Shown here: positions 44,401 through 53,641 of the stretch, in pieces
How the letters are laid out: the number at the start of each line of letters is the position of its first letter
Numbering within the stretch: the first letter of the stretch is position 1
Source of the DNA: Pachyseris speciosa
Taxonomy: Eukaryota > Cnidaria > Anthozoa > Scleractinia > Pachyseridae
Assembly: GCA_016490735.1 (NCBI GenBank)
Contig: JAEMWC010000556.1
Coordinates: 135,001 to 199,000, forward strand
Length of the DNA: 64,000 nt
Reading direction: 5' to 3'
Program-made: the position numbers and the translations under genes
The notes under the pieces: model-generated
Told to the model about the DNA's origin: nothing
Database searches by the model: none
Seen by the model: the letters and a program-made list of their open reading frames with translations, nothing else

Positions 44401-45016
44401 CGATTTCATCGTAGACATCGTTGACAGTATTACAGAAACATGCGTAACTAATACTGCCCCACGTTTTGTTCTTTGTTTCGGAGGGAAGCACATCATAATC
44501 AGGCAGATTTGGCTTGATTTGATTTTTGGTGTTTTGATCCTTGCAAGTAGCGGTCCGTCCCTGGGGAGCTCTTTGATCAGCAAAGTCGGAAGAAATATGC
44601 AAATTCGAACCTTCGACCACATTCACGTTTGATAAATTTTCACCTTCGCATTGGGCGGGTTCGAGAACCTCGGTTTGTGACAACATAGAGGCCCCAACCT
44701 CTTCTGTTTCGTCTAGAACAGTTGAAGAGTCGCCTCTAACACTTATTTGTGAGTTTTCATCCGTTATCGCTGCTGCGTGGTCGCGAAGATTCTGAGCTGA
44801 TAACCCCAAGTTCACGTATCCCACGTCATCCCATAGATCTTTCAAAATGCGCATATATCCTTTCTTGCGTCCGTTCTGGTAACATGGCGGGTTGCTTGAG
44901 CTTTTTAAGCTTAAGGCTTTTTCCCTGCATTCAAGTAAATCTTGATTCATCTTGTCAGTCCATTTTAGCCTTCCTGGTTTTCCAGCGAGCGACCGACCTG
45001 CAGCCGCCGCCGCCGC
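41427..45016 (-). mobile_element. RLE-type non-LTR retrotransposon (R4/Dong/HERO-like) in AAT repeats
   Basis: A 3.6-kb element with one ORF, about 230 bp of 3' UTR and only 66 bp before the first ATG. AAT repeats lie on both sides (41395-41426 and 45017-45052). Dong, an R4-clade element of silkworm, is known to insert in TAA repeats, so site-specific insertion is the simplest reading. It is almost full length. Confidence 0.8.
41660..44950 (-). CDS. Reverse transcriptase with C-terminal restriction-like endonuclease, 1096 aa, intact
   Basis: Order of parts: an N-terminal region with GYMRILKDLW (about 50) that looks SANT/Myb-like; linker; RT with RLIPLDKNPGIRPIGVGEVL (about 430), LIDASNAFNQMNR (about 505), GTTQGDPLAMPWYAL (about 560) and catalytic ADD in VWLADDSAG (about 588). 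A CxC-H-C knuckle CICGDKFTVSHALSC follows near 887, then a restriction-like endonuclease with RLDIKAGGFW and FFDVRV (about 957-980). No stop or frameshift is present. The frame stays open through the 66 bases upstream to the AAT repeat without another ATG, and those codons read like protein (KPGRLKWTDK), so a few N-terminal residues may have been lost. The enzyme would nick the target and prime reverse transcription there. Confidence 0.88.
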   Translation of the reverse strand: MNQDLLECREKALSLKSSSNPPCYQNGRKKGYMRILKDLWDDVGYVNLGLSAQNLRDHAAAITDENSQISVRGDSSTVLDETEEVGASMLSQTEVLEPAQCEGENLSNVNVVEGSNLHISSDFADQRAPQGRTATCKDQNTKNQIKPNLPDYDVLPSETKNKTWGSISYACFCNTVNDVYDEIVHYRRNIFNVPSGRAGKSFIEELTFWIKQFNSDSDLNSVALKAFMVLPTLILQKPSATSKSKEHSEAIERRLALWKQGDIDVLLKEVRFFQGKFVNSKKPRKVEDISKAFSKLVLQGKLTAAMKLLDNESSSGLLDLSPDVVQGLQDKHPQAADIAEESLLHGPIDYIPPNVYDLIDEELIYNSASKTKGSAGPSGMDAELYKRILCSKNFKTEGKILREELAVFTRNLLRKSYHPSLLEAFTSCRLIPLDKNPGIRPIGVGEVLRRIVGKTVSGFLKEEIKEAAGPLQVCAGHNAGAEAAIHAMSQVFVEEGTDGILLIDASNAFNQMNRSAALHNIQIMCKEMALYVINTYRSPSRLFICGGGEILSREGTTQGDPLAMPWYALNTSIMIQNLRDHCPLVKQVWLADDSAGGGSIVQLYNWYRQLSKEGQKFGYLVNGTKSWLIVKSRELEEEAKRVFGEEVNITTEGQRHLGAVIASQEYKDQYCEEKVRAWKEEIERLSEIAKSQPHAAYIAFTKGYKSKFTYFMRTIESFEVYVDPIQEVIEHSLLPTLFGQSEPLPNEVRRLATLATGQGGLGIPDLKSEAPQQFAASRLITTAHVDSITSQSSIMVPGERSTEELKRHQQSLKRASAKEKMDSIDSSLSPGLLRLVNQSRDKGASSWLNAMPLADKGLALNKQEFRDSLRLRYDLPLVDLPSYCICGDKFTVSHALSCKKGGFVAQRHDGVRNLLTTFIDKICNNVEIEPRLQPLDNERFHLRSAVTSSEARLDIKAGGFWARGVTAFFDVRVTHVNSKCYQSKPTSEVFKEQEEEKKRKYQQRVLDVEMGSFTPLVFGTNGGMGNECQRFLKHLADKIAQKDTEPYHVVITWLRTQISFELLRSVHVCVRGSRTPFRSKIEQSLDCKINVASADI

Positions 45017-45052
<36 letters not shown>
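45017..45052. repeat. AAT microsatellite at LINE 5' end
   Basis: Twelve AAT units abut the 5' end of the LINE. Confidence 0.9.
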
Positions 45053-45053
<1 letters not shown>

Positions 45054-45207
45054 TGCTAATTTAGGATTCTATTACATGATTGCACCAAAATACTTTCTGT
45101 ACTATTCAGTGTTTCTCAATGTTTCTATAATTTTTTACAACTTCTTAAACAATCTTAAATCTACAATATTCAATCTACTAAAATGCTAAAAAAGAAAAAC
45201 GAGCTGA

Positions 45208-45221
45208 ACAACAACAACAAC

Positions 45222-45262
<41 letters not shown>
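45208..45262. repeat. AAC/AAT microsatellite
   Basis: AAC units pass into about 14 AAT units. Confidence 0.9.
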
Positions 45263-45263
<1 letters not shown>

Positions 45264-45589
45264 GGCATAAGCTCTCTTGGTGAGCGCTATGTGCTCTTAG
45301 AGCAAATGCTGAAAAAAAATTGTTTTAATAAACAAAGAAATAAATGAACAAAATAAGAGTGTTTTTCTACAGAAAGCTCAAGAAATCAGATTAAAAACAA
45401 ATGAATATATGGTTTCTCTCGTAAAACTTTGAGGTGATTTCGCAGCTAGTTCAAAGGGATCTGAATAAATAAAGTTTAATGCCTGGGTTTAAAAATGATT
45501 TCGGAAATATAGTTGATGACTAATATAGATTGTCTACAACCCGGCGAAAAGAAGGCGGATTGAAATGTTAATAAAAAGTGCTTTCAAAA
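45263..45589. other. Intergenic, nothing recognised
   Basis: AT-rich; no ORF of interest and no repeat recognised. Confidence 0.4.
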
Positions 45590-45925
45590 GCCACCAGACA
45601 GTTGACACCCCACAAGGGCACTGCAGGTTGCTGGGGAACTGTTTGGTGTCCTTCTACTAATTGCTAACTTGAAATTCCAATTTTAAACCTTCATTAAATC
45701 TTCAATATTAATTATTTCCCTCAATTTATCTCATCCTTTGAGAAAAATTATCTCTTCCCAAATATACCCAAAAATTCACCAAAAATTTCACAAAATATCC
45801 CACAACATAGCTTCGTGAAATGAGCATAGGGATTTTCAAAATCCCTATGCTCATTTCACGAAGCTATGTTGAATTGCTTGAAATGCGAACGAGATATTAA
45901 CGTTCAATCTATGTTAAGCGACTAA
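45590..45925. mobile_element. Fragment of inverted-repeat element related to 48400-49690
   Basis: 45590-45660 (CCAGACAGTTGACACCCCAC phrase) and 45795-45900 match, in opposite orientation or rearranged, 48775-49040. It holds the palindrome at 45803-45871. Confidence 0.6.
45803..45871. repeat. Perfect 69-bp palindrome
   Basis: 34-bp arms meet at a single central C; no mismatch seen. Each arm includes AGCATAGGGATTTT and its complement. Confidence 0.85.
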
Positions 45926-46139
45926 CTAAAAAACGACGTTTAGGTTTGATCCCGCCTTACTGTACAATTTTGATTAAGTTCCTGGCCAGTCTCTTGATCA
46001 AAATATTAAAATTCTTAAATCAGCCATGCGGTGGCGGGTTATTTTGTTACAAGTTCATAAATCAGCATTTTTATTCGATGTTATATCCTACAAGCGTCTC
46101 TTACTCCTCAAATATGTGATTTTTTCAAAGAAGTGGTGA

Positions 46140-46275
46140 GTGGGGGTGAGGTCAGTGAGTCAGTGACTCAGTCAGTCAGTCAGTCAGTCAGTCGGTCGGT
46201 CGGTCGGTTGGTCGGTCGATCGGTCGATCGGTCGGTCGGTCGGTCGGTCGGTCGGTCGGTCGGTCGATCGGTCAA
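46140..46275. repeat. GTCA/GTCG microsatellite
   Basis: Tandem CAGT units give way to CGGT units with CGAT variants. A short ORF of RSVG repeats here is only a translation of the repeat. Confidence 0.9.
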
Positions 46276-46429
46276 TGAATCAAACGTCCCAATACAGGGA
46301 TGGTACGTTTTGCGCGACAACTTTTTTGCGTGTCCTCGTCTGGCCTTCACTTGGCAGCACAGATTAAAAAGGCTTTCCCGAGCGACGAAAACGCAACACC
46401 TTGTTGAGTAGTTAGTTTCCCACCAGGTA

Positions 46430-46572
46430 GCCCCAGTTGTTCAAAGATCGGATAACGTTATCCACCGGTTAAGTCACTATCCAGCGGATAAAATGTTGTT
46501 CAACTAATTCACTGTTTATTTGCTGGATAATGTTTTCTGTACTTTGAACCCGGGACTTTAAACAGCTAGGGC
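46430..46572. mobile_element. Small MITE (GGATAACGTTATCC type)
   Basis: Inverted phrases GTTGTTCAAAGATCGGATAA and TGGATAATG...TTTGAAC face each other. No ORF. Confidence 0.45.
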
Positions 46573-46911
46573 CAGGAAGAAAAGATTTCTTTCTTTCCCG
46601 GTCTCCCTTTCTCCGCCTGACAGCAGACGTTACAAAGACTGATCAAACCCTGCTACGAGTTTAAAATAAAACATAAGCGTTCACAAAGAAAATCAGTCTT
46701 TATTAAAATGTTTTTTTATTGATGATTACAAAAACCATACACGCGTTTTTGCTACCAAGTTCCCCTCTTCCATCAAATAGCTCGATATCTAAGCCTACAC
46801 GGCCTTATCTACGACAATGCTTGCTACTGATCACATGAATTCCGTATCAGTTCGTGTCCCGTAGAAAAGCAGTCACTGTTATTCTGTTTCTCCCTGTCAA
46901 CTCCCAGAAAT
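46573..46911. other. Intergenic, nothing recognised
   Basis: No gene or repeat recognised. Confidence 0.4.
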
Positions 46912-47366
46912 CAGGGCCACTCAACGAGCCAAATCAACCAAAAGCTGTAGAAATTCGAAAGGCATTTTTAAGTACCTTATGGTGTCTGAAGTCTGTTTAA
47001 AGTGATGCGGTTTCATAAGCTAGAAGAAGTCCATCTGTTCGGATTCCCTGGCTGAAATTTTAATTGCCCGAAAACGTTAGGGAACATAATCTTCCTTTGA
47101 CAAAATGCTAGCTGAAATGAACTTTCCACGAACTTTCTAGGGAACTATTACCTTTCCGACAATGCTAGCTGACGTTTTTGACTGTCAAAAACAGCAATTA
47201 CGACCTTTCCGAAAGCCTCAGGGGCTATGATTTCCCAATTGCGAGTCTTGCGAGGCCACGTTTTAGTTAGGAAAATCCGAGTGCACTCTTTAATCGATGC
47301 CGAAAGGCTGAGGGGAATTACTCTCCACCTAACAGATATCTACCGAAACTTGTCGTTGGGTGACAC
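46912..47366. mobile_element. CAGGG-ended non-autonomous element, copy 1
   Basis: About 450 bp, clearly homologous to 62047-62490 over the whole length. The ends CAGGGCCACTCAACGA and TCGTTGGGTGACAC are diverged inverted repeats. Confidence 0.6.
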
Positions 47367-47370
47367 ACCC

Positions 47371-47746
47371 ATCTATTGTTTGATTCATGATAGCGTCTCT
47401 GTTAATTTTAGCAGCCAACCAGGGAGGTGAATTTCCAGGCAATCTTCTGACCTTAGACAAACAGTTTTGACTGTCACAAAGGTTTATGCATTGTGGAATT
47501 TGTACTTTTACGATGAGATAAAAGAACACAATTTATATTGGGGAGCGAATGAAAAACAATTCTCCGTCAGAAAATGAATAAGAAGACTGTAAAGTATAAA
47601 GGTAAAGATTGCCCAAGGATCGCGGAAAAACATTTGTTTAGAAGGCGTGAAAATCGCTCCGAAATTATCATTTAGTTGTAACGAAAACAAATGGTTTCTG
47701 TGGCTAACTGTCACCTAAAAATCTCGCAACAGTCACTCGAGAATCA
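47371..47746. repeat. Orphan TRIM 5' flank
   Basis: It matches 53690-54100 (5' flank of copy F) closely, for example ACAAACAGTTTTGACTGTCA and CTCGCAACAGTCACTCGAGA, but no TRIM gene lies to its left. It marks a lost copy between E and F. Confidence 0.65.
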
Positions 47747-48114
47747 GGGGCGTAGCCAGGATTTTTCCACAGGTACGCACAATTTTTCAAACTCAGTCTG
47801 AAATAATACTTCAAAGTGGGGTCTTGAGCCTCTTTATTGTACCAAAGCTTTGCTTCAGTTTCTTTATTCTGCTGTGTCATTTTGTCAGTGCCGATTGCAA
47901 AGTAACAATCTCTAATTAAGTTTTTGGCCATGGAAAGCTTAGCAGAGCGAAGATAGGCCGATCCAAGGCTATAAAACGACCATCTCGCTTGCTTCCTGAA
48001 TGTTTCTTTCCCACCTTGCTTGGACTCCATTCGGTCCAGCAATGAATCACGTCGGTGTTGAAAAACACCGTCTGTTGTCATAGCAACGAGTGGAGTTAAA
48101 GGGGGATATGTCAA
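47704..48114 (-). CDS. Unrecognised 136-aa ORF near a hAT-type terminus
   Basis: The protein has a helical basic centre (FRKQARWSFYSLGSAYLRSA) followed by AKNLIRDCYFAIGTDKM, with the feel of a tetratricopeptide-like stretch. I do not recognise a family. The sequence CAGGGGCGTAGCCAGG at 47747, inside its end, resembles the terminal repeat of hAT elements, so this may be a gene fragment carried in or cut by a transposon. No matching right terminus was found. Confidence 0.3.
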   Translation of the reverse strand: MTYPPLTPLVAMTTDGVFQHRRDSLLDRMESKQGGKETFRKQARWSFYSLGSAYLRSAKLSMAKNLIRDCYFAIGTDKMTQQNKETEAKLWYNKEAQDPTLKYYFRLSLKNCAYLWKNPGYAPDSRVTVARFLGDS

Positions 48115-48115
48115 G

Positions 48116-48399
48116 CGCTTTTGGTATCAGGAATTTAACAAGCCACAGGAGATGTTTGTACTGATGGAAACTCAAAATAATGCTTCAGTTTTGTTCAAAA
48201 CTACACTGAAATAAGTGAAATAAAAAATAAGACTCCTTGCCTGTGCATAGTCAGCATAGAAACGGATTGCAATCAAGTTTGAAAAAACAGTGGGCCGCTG
48301 TTTTTCAAATTTCAGCTTTCCTGTTTAGTAAGAACCAGTATAAACCGCTTATGCGTTGGTCTTATTTTAATTCAAAGGGATGAAATTTTGTTTCATATT
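48116..48399. other. Intergenic, nothing recognised
   Basis: No gene or repeat recognised. Confidence 0.4.
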
Positions 48400-49459
48400 G
48401 GTCACATTTTTGGTAATTCTTTAACTGACACGTACAGTGTGAAAACTTTAAAATATCGGTAAACATGTAATGGCTACCGTTTTCAAGTTTCATTCCACAT
48501 CCACCCGTGGGATCGGTTACAACGGGCGACTGCAAAATACAGTTTCAGGGCAACAGCATATTCTTTGGTAAAAAAAAAAATTTCCATTCTGGTATCCATT
48601 CTTCATGATTCATGGGTCAACACATAGTAGACATAGTTTAGCTTTATGAACTGACGCTAAAATAGCGTGACGGTGAACCCTTTCCTTCCTAAGAGGATGC
48701 TATTTAAGGTGGGACTTAAGGGGGGACTTAACCTAAACACCGTTTTTGCGTCGCTTGACATGGATTTGACGTTAATATCTCGTTCGCGTTTCAAGGAAAC
48801 CAAAATCCCTATGCTCATCTCACGAAGCTGTATTGTGGGATATTTTTTGGTGATGTTTGGGTATATTTGGGAAGAGATAATTTTTCTAGAAGGATTTGTT
48901 AAATTTGGGGAAATAGGGAATATTGAAGATTTAATGAAGGTTTAAAATTGGAATTTAAAGTGGAAAATTAGTAGATGGACACCAAAACAGTTCCCCAGCA
49001 ACCTTCAATGCCCTTGTGGGGTGTCAACTGTCTGGTGGTGTCTCAAAACATTTTTGTTCATTTTAATCCCTTCTTTAAACTCCTTGAAATTTGACTATAA
49101 TTCACCTTAAGTCCCACCTTAAATAGCATCATCGTGGGAAAGAAAGGGTTAGAAGGGTGCACCGACACGCTATTTTAACGTCAGTTCAAAAAGCTAAACT
49201 ATGTCGACTACGAATAACGGGATTTGTTTCTAAAGAAATGTGGTGCTGCGTCGGTGGGGGAGTGAAAGACGAAAATTTGGATTATCAACGGAGTTGATAA
49301 TATTAATTGACCACCGTACAGGGATTCGATTAGCTGACGTTTCGAGCGTACGTTAGCCCTTCGTCGGAGCGAATGAGCAAAGAAATATGAATGTAAATAA
49401 TTTTTCCTCCGACGAAGGGCTAACGGACCTAACGCTCGAAACGTCAGCTAATTGAATCC

Positions 49460-49490
<31 letters not shown>

Positions 49491-49690
49491 CGTTGATAAA
49501 CCTACCACTACGTGTTGAGTCATGAATGAATACCAAAAAATAGCGGTCATTTTTCTTTATTTTTGTGTTTATTTTTTGTAGTTTTTTCTTTTGTTTTAGC
49601 TTTCTTTTTACCAAAGAATATGCTATTGCCCTGAAACTATATTTTTCCGTCGCCCGTTACTCCAATTCACATTAAGTCCCACCTTTAGGG
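48400..49690. mobile_element. Composite inverted-repeat element with nested insertions
   Basis: Outer arms (48480-48700 and 49120-49210, 49513-49680) are inverted copies. A nested part at 48697-49127 has its own ends GATGCTATTTAAGGTGGGAC and complement. A palindromic insertion (49213-49506) splits the right arm. Related sequence is at 45590-45925 and 58681-59110. An ORF at 48667-48945 has no recognisable similarity and overlaps an inverted arm. Confidence 0.65.
49213..49506. mobile_element. Head-to-head hammerhead-like insertion
   Basis: Flanked by ACTACG (49207-49212, 49507-49512), breaking the arm of the surrounding element. Its two arms (about 49272-49375 and 49405-49500) are inverted copies. 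Each contains GACGAAGGGC, a loop, GCTC, GAAAC, GTC, a hammerhead-like core (minus 49332-49373; plus 49407-49449). Both have CCGACGA instead of CTGACGA, so invariant U4 is altered. The CGAAACGTCAGCT phrase is familiar from Penelope pseudo-LTRs. Confidence 0.6.
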
Positions 49691-51448
49691 GACGTCTGCA
49701 CGTAGGCTATTAATCAAGATTGTTCGGACGGAAATTATTTACATTCATATTTCTTTGCTTATTCCAATGTTTCAAGAATTCTTAAATAAAATGTTTCCAA
49801 ACTGTGCGAAAACAGAACGTCAAAATAAAATGAAAACTATACCATGGCCATACTTCACCAAAATTATTCTATGTTTAGTATAGTTCACGAAGAAAACAAT
49901 CATTTTATTTAACTACCGTATTCAGTGAGGGCTCCTAGGTAAATATTTCGTTTCACGACATTTGTTCATTGACAGACCAGCGGAACTAGCAAAGTTCGAT
50001 CAAGTAAGCAAAACACCGGAAGAAAAAAAAAAAAGACGATATGTCCCTCCCTACCCAAAGTAAAAATAACTGGGTTCCAGTCCCTTGCGGGCAATCCAAC
50101 TCAAGATGGCGTCGTTCTGTTTATTTCGTATTTCTTTTTAAATTTTCGTTCTGGTAAATTGGCAAAAGAGGTGTTCTGGATTTTTTGGGACTTCTTTAGT
50201 CAACTGCTTATATTTAACTGTTGAGAAATTCAATGTAGAGGAAATCCAATGCGGAATCCAAGAGTGGTTTAATCGGCACTTTGCTTGCGTCGTGTGGCTG
50301 TACATAATATCGACTCAGAGGGAGGGGAAATGGAGGTAATGTAACATCTTGCTGCTTGGATGGCCCAAAAAGATTATTGCTGTTTGTGATAGAGGGAAGG
50401 TAGGAGTGTTTGGTTTTGGTATCCGATTTTTGCTGAAGTTTTAGTTGTCTGTTATGCGGGAAGTCTAAAATGGCTCATTTCTTCCTCATTCGCAGACACG
50501 AAATATAGGTATTCCAAAACTAAATGGTGTAGACTGACTTGTGCTTATTTCGCACATCTCTGGCTTTTTACAAGAAGCTCTATGTCCATTTATATCAGAT
50601 ACAAAACACGAAATTCGTTCGTTAAATTTTACAGTTTTTGCTGTCTGTCAAATTTGGGTCAAATTTACCAGAAAAACTAGGACCTTAGGGGGTGATTAAG
50701 AGTGGATCTCATATCTCCTATACCAAAACACTTGAAGAGCAAACTTTAGTATACTTATCTGTAAGTCCACCTAACCTATCTACGATGTTAGTATGGAATA
50801 ATTTGGCCGAACCCCATCTTTCAGCTTTTTCAGATTTTGCCCGCTTTATGTTCCAATTTTAACTCTCCAAATTTTAAAATCTCAAGAAGAATACCAAACG
50901 AAATCATTTGAATGGTCACACTTTCGGTTTTTATCCACGGTCCCAAAGATGTGAGCTAACTTGCATAACAAAATAAACAGCAGAACAGGAAAGTACCACT
51001 CAACAGGTTTCATTTGACGTGATGATTTCATCCACGGACTCAAAAGGTGGAACGACCTTGTACAGGAACAGTATTCAGTATAAAAAAATCACCGCTGAAG
51101 AGCTTTCATTTGACTGGTCACAAATCAGGCATTCAGTGAAAAACTTAGAATCACTTCAGTGTGCAGATTAATAAACAGCTCCATAGAAAAGAAGTGATCG
51201 ATGTCTATGAATTCACTTCGTTGGTGACACTTTACACCTTTCGGATTTCAGAGACAAACTCAAAATTTTGATTCACACAAAACTCACACGAAGAGGTTTC
51301 TAACTCCGAGAGTAAAAGAAGGAGACTAGAAGTGTCAAAGATTAACTACTGTTAAGTGTGTATAAACACAAGAAAATTATTTTCAGTGCTACAAACCCTC
51401 TTTTCCTCGCCCTTTGAGGGCTCGGTCGGGCAATGACACGTTTCTAAG
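49691..51448. other. TRIM F 3' flank
   Basis: No gene is seen. 50890-51260 has about four loose copies of a 'CATTTGA..GGTCAC...ATCCACGG' phrase, as in 8560-8990. The rest is unrecognised. Confidence 0.55.
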
Positions 51449-53641
51449 TCATTTTAAAATATATATTTTTTTCGCCAGATAATCAGTTACTAAAATCCGT
51501 CCATCTGGTGTCATAGCTATTCCAGTAGGGCCTTGTAGCTTGGTAACAGTTTTTCCAGTGAAAGAACCTTCCACTGAAAATTGTACAATGCGGTTATTCG
51601 CACGATCACAAACGAGAATGTTGTGATGACTGCCACATCTCTCTATACATAGTTCCTGAGGCGATTTCAACTGCCCGTCACCTCTCCCTTGTTTTCCAAT
51701 CTTTCGTAGAAACGTCCCAAAACGATCGAAGACTTTCACACAGTTGTTCCTGCTGTCACAAACAAGGAACTTGTGTTCATGAAAAATGCACCCAGTGGGG
51801 AGATCAAGTTTTTCCCAGCCGGTATCAGAAATTTGAAACAGTGGTCGCCCAAGCTTTGCGAAGACCTGAATTCTGTTGTTGTTATAATCGGCTACAGCAA
51901 CGCGTTCTTCATCATGGATACAAACGCCGACTGGATATTGAAACTCACCCACTCCTGTTCCATGTTTTCCAAAGCATTTTACAGCATTTCCAGAGTGTAC
52001 ATTGAACTGTTGAACGCGGTGATTCAAATAATCCGCTACTAGTATGTTGTCGTCATTGATGTATCTTACACCAGATGGACAGTTCAGCTGCCCAGCATTC
52101 TCTCCTTTGCTGCCGATTTTTCGCAGATACTTTCCCTCTTTATCCAATATCAGGATACAGTGTCCACTGAAGTCAGTGACAGCGATCAGCCCTTTACTGT
52201 TCACAGCAATCCCCCTCGGTGTTTGAAGAGTTTGTCCTTTTAAATCTAACTCACCCACAACTTCAAGCCGTCGTTCTTTCACCTGAATAGTGAAAGGACT
52301 CTGATGAAGATTGTCCCCGTTAATTGTCACTGTAATCTTGTATGCGCCTGGAACTTTAGGGGCAAACTTAACCAGAAACTGATTTCCATCTTCCTTCTTG
52401 CAAGTCATGAAACTTCCTACTTGCTCAGCGGGGTCCACAAAAACGTCAACGTGGAATTTCCCTTTAGCTTTACTTGTAAGTTTTGGACAGACGATAAACT
52501 CTGCTTGAACGCCAGCTTGGAAATCTTGAGTCAGTCCTTCTACTGTAGATTCATGTAAGTCTGTTGCGAGGGCTGCCATGAAACCGAGGGTCAAATTCTC
52601 TGGTTTAGCGGTCGAAATAAACTTCACAAATGAACTAACCGGAAGTGCTGGGACTGGACTTTTGTTCAAATTTTCAAAGCGCTTTGTTAAGTTCTTCTTA
52701 GTTGCCATAATATCTGAACTTGAGCTTCTCTGAACCAGGTTGCTGGCAAACTCGATTGCTTGATTCATTTGCTTGATCAAGGACAGAACTTGTGTCTTAG
52801 CGTCGTTTAGTTTCTGCATTCTCGACAACAGCGTGTTCTCGATCTCAGTAATGGCCTCCCGCTCGCGTTCTCGAATCTTGCTGATCATCTCTTCTGCGGT
52901 TTGGGAAACTTTGCGTTTGGCGGCGGTAGAGTTAGTTTCTAGATCAACAGCTGTTTGCTCTAATTCACAAATCACATCGCTGAAAAGTCTGCTCTTTTCT
53001 TTGGTCATCTCTGCCGCCGCCATGACTTTCGCTTTCTCGCCGTCAGCTGCTTTGTCAAGCGGATCAAAAGTATGATTCTTGTGATCGATGACAACACAAA
53101 TCTGACAAACACAAGTCTGGCAGTTGATGCAATAAAAGCTCGTCACCTCTCGCTCATGGTACCTCTGAGAGCAAAACGATTGTCGCTTGAGAAGAGCCTC
53201 GTAGTCTTGGGCTTGAAAGTGTTTTATTGGTCTGACTTTGTGTCCTTCAAAGGCGACATTTCTCAGAAGCTCGTGTGCGTTTACACAGTCAGGGCACATG
53301 AATTTTCCGCATTCGAAACAGAAGCTTGTCTCAGTGCTCTTTTTCCTGCAGCTGCCGCAGTTGATCTCGCTTCCATGGCCACTTTGCTGTACAGAGAGAA
53401 GACCCAGCAAACTATTTTGCAGAAATCCAGTGGGTAATTTGTCGAAGCTGTCGGGGACGCCAACTTGCGCTTGGCACTCAGGGCAGCGAAATTGTCCATG
53501 TTGTTGAGTTGTTAGAGCGTGTTTTTTCAAACATTCGCAACAGAAGGTGTGCACACATTCTATTGTCTTAGGCTTGGTGAAAGTATCCAAACAAATCGAA
53601 CAGGTAACATGTTCTTTCAAGTTTATCAAGAGAGACTCCAT
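51449..53641 (-). CDS. TRIM71-like RING/B-box/filamin/NHL protein, copy F, intact
   Basis: 730 residues, no break. RING cysteines C14, C17, C29, H31, C34, C37, C53 and C56 are all kept. B-box 1 is at about 95-134, B-box 2 at about 157-190, coiled coil to about 310, filamin repeat about 365-457, NHL repeats to the end (YILK). It differs from copy C most in the last NHL blades (a distinct 'AKLGRPLFQISDTGWEKL' stretch), which form the ligand face in this family, so partner choice may differ. Its 5' flank belongs to a second flank type shared with copy E. Probable cytoplasmic E3 ligase; substrate unknown. Confidence 0.93.
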   Translation of the reverse strand: MESLLINLKEHVTCSICLDTFTKPKTIECVHTFCCECLKKHALTTQQHGQFRCPECQAQVGVPDSFDKLPTGFLQNSLLGLLSVQQSGHGSEINCGSCRKKSTETSFCFECGKFMCPDCVNAHELLRNVAFEGHKVRPIKHFQAQDYEALLKRQSFCSQRYHEREVTSFYCINCQTCVCQICVVIDHKNHTFDPLDKAADGEKAKVMAAAEMTKEKSRLFSDVICELEQTAVDLETNSTAAKRKVSQTAEEMISKIREREREAITEIENTLLSRMQKLNDAKTQVLSLIKQMNQAIEFASNLVQRSSSSDIMATKKNLTKRFENLNKSPVPALPVSSFVKFISTAKPENLTLGFMAALATDLHESTVEGLTQDFQAGVQAEFIVCPKLTSKAKGKFHVDVFVDPAEQVGSFMTCKKEDGNQFLVKFAPKVPGAYKITVTINGDNLHQSPFTIQVKERRLEVVGELDLKGQTLQTPRGIAVNSKGLIAVTDFSGHCILILDKEGKYLRKIGSKGENAGQLNCPSGVRYINDDNILVADYLNHRVQQFNVHSGNAVKCFGKHGTGVGEFQYPVGVCIHDEERVAVADYNNNRIQVFAKLGRPLFQISDTGWEKLDLPTGCIFHEHKFLVCDSRNNCVKVFDRFGTFLRKIGKQGRGDGQLKSPQELCIERCGSHHNILVCDRANNRIVQFSVEGSFTGKTVTKLQGPTGIAMTPDGRILVTDYLAKKIYILK

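Noticed and set aside
46133..46411. 92-codon ORF rich in RSVG
   Set aside because: Translation of a CGGT/CAGT microsatellite.
48667..48945. 92-codon ORF
   Set aside because: It overlaps inverted-repeat element sequence, with no recognisable protein features.
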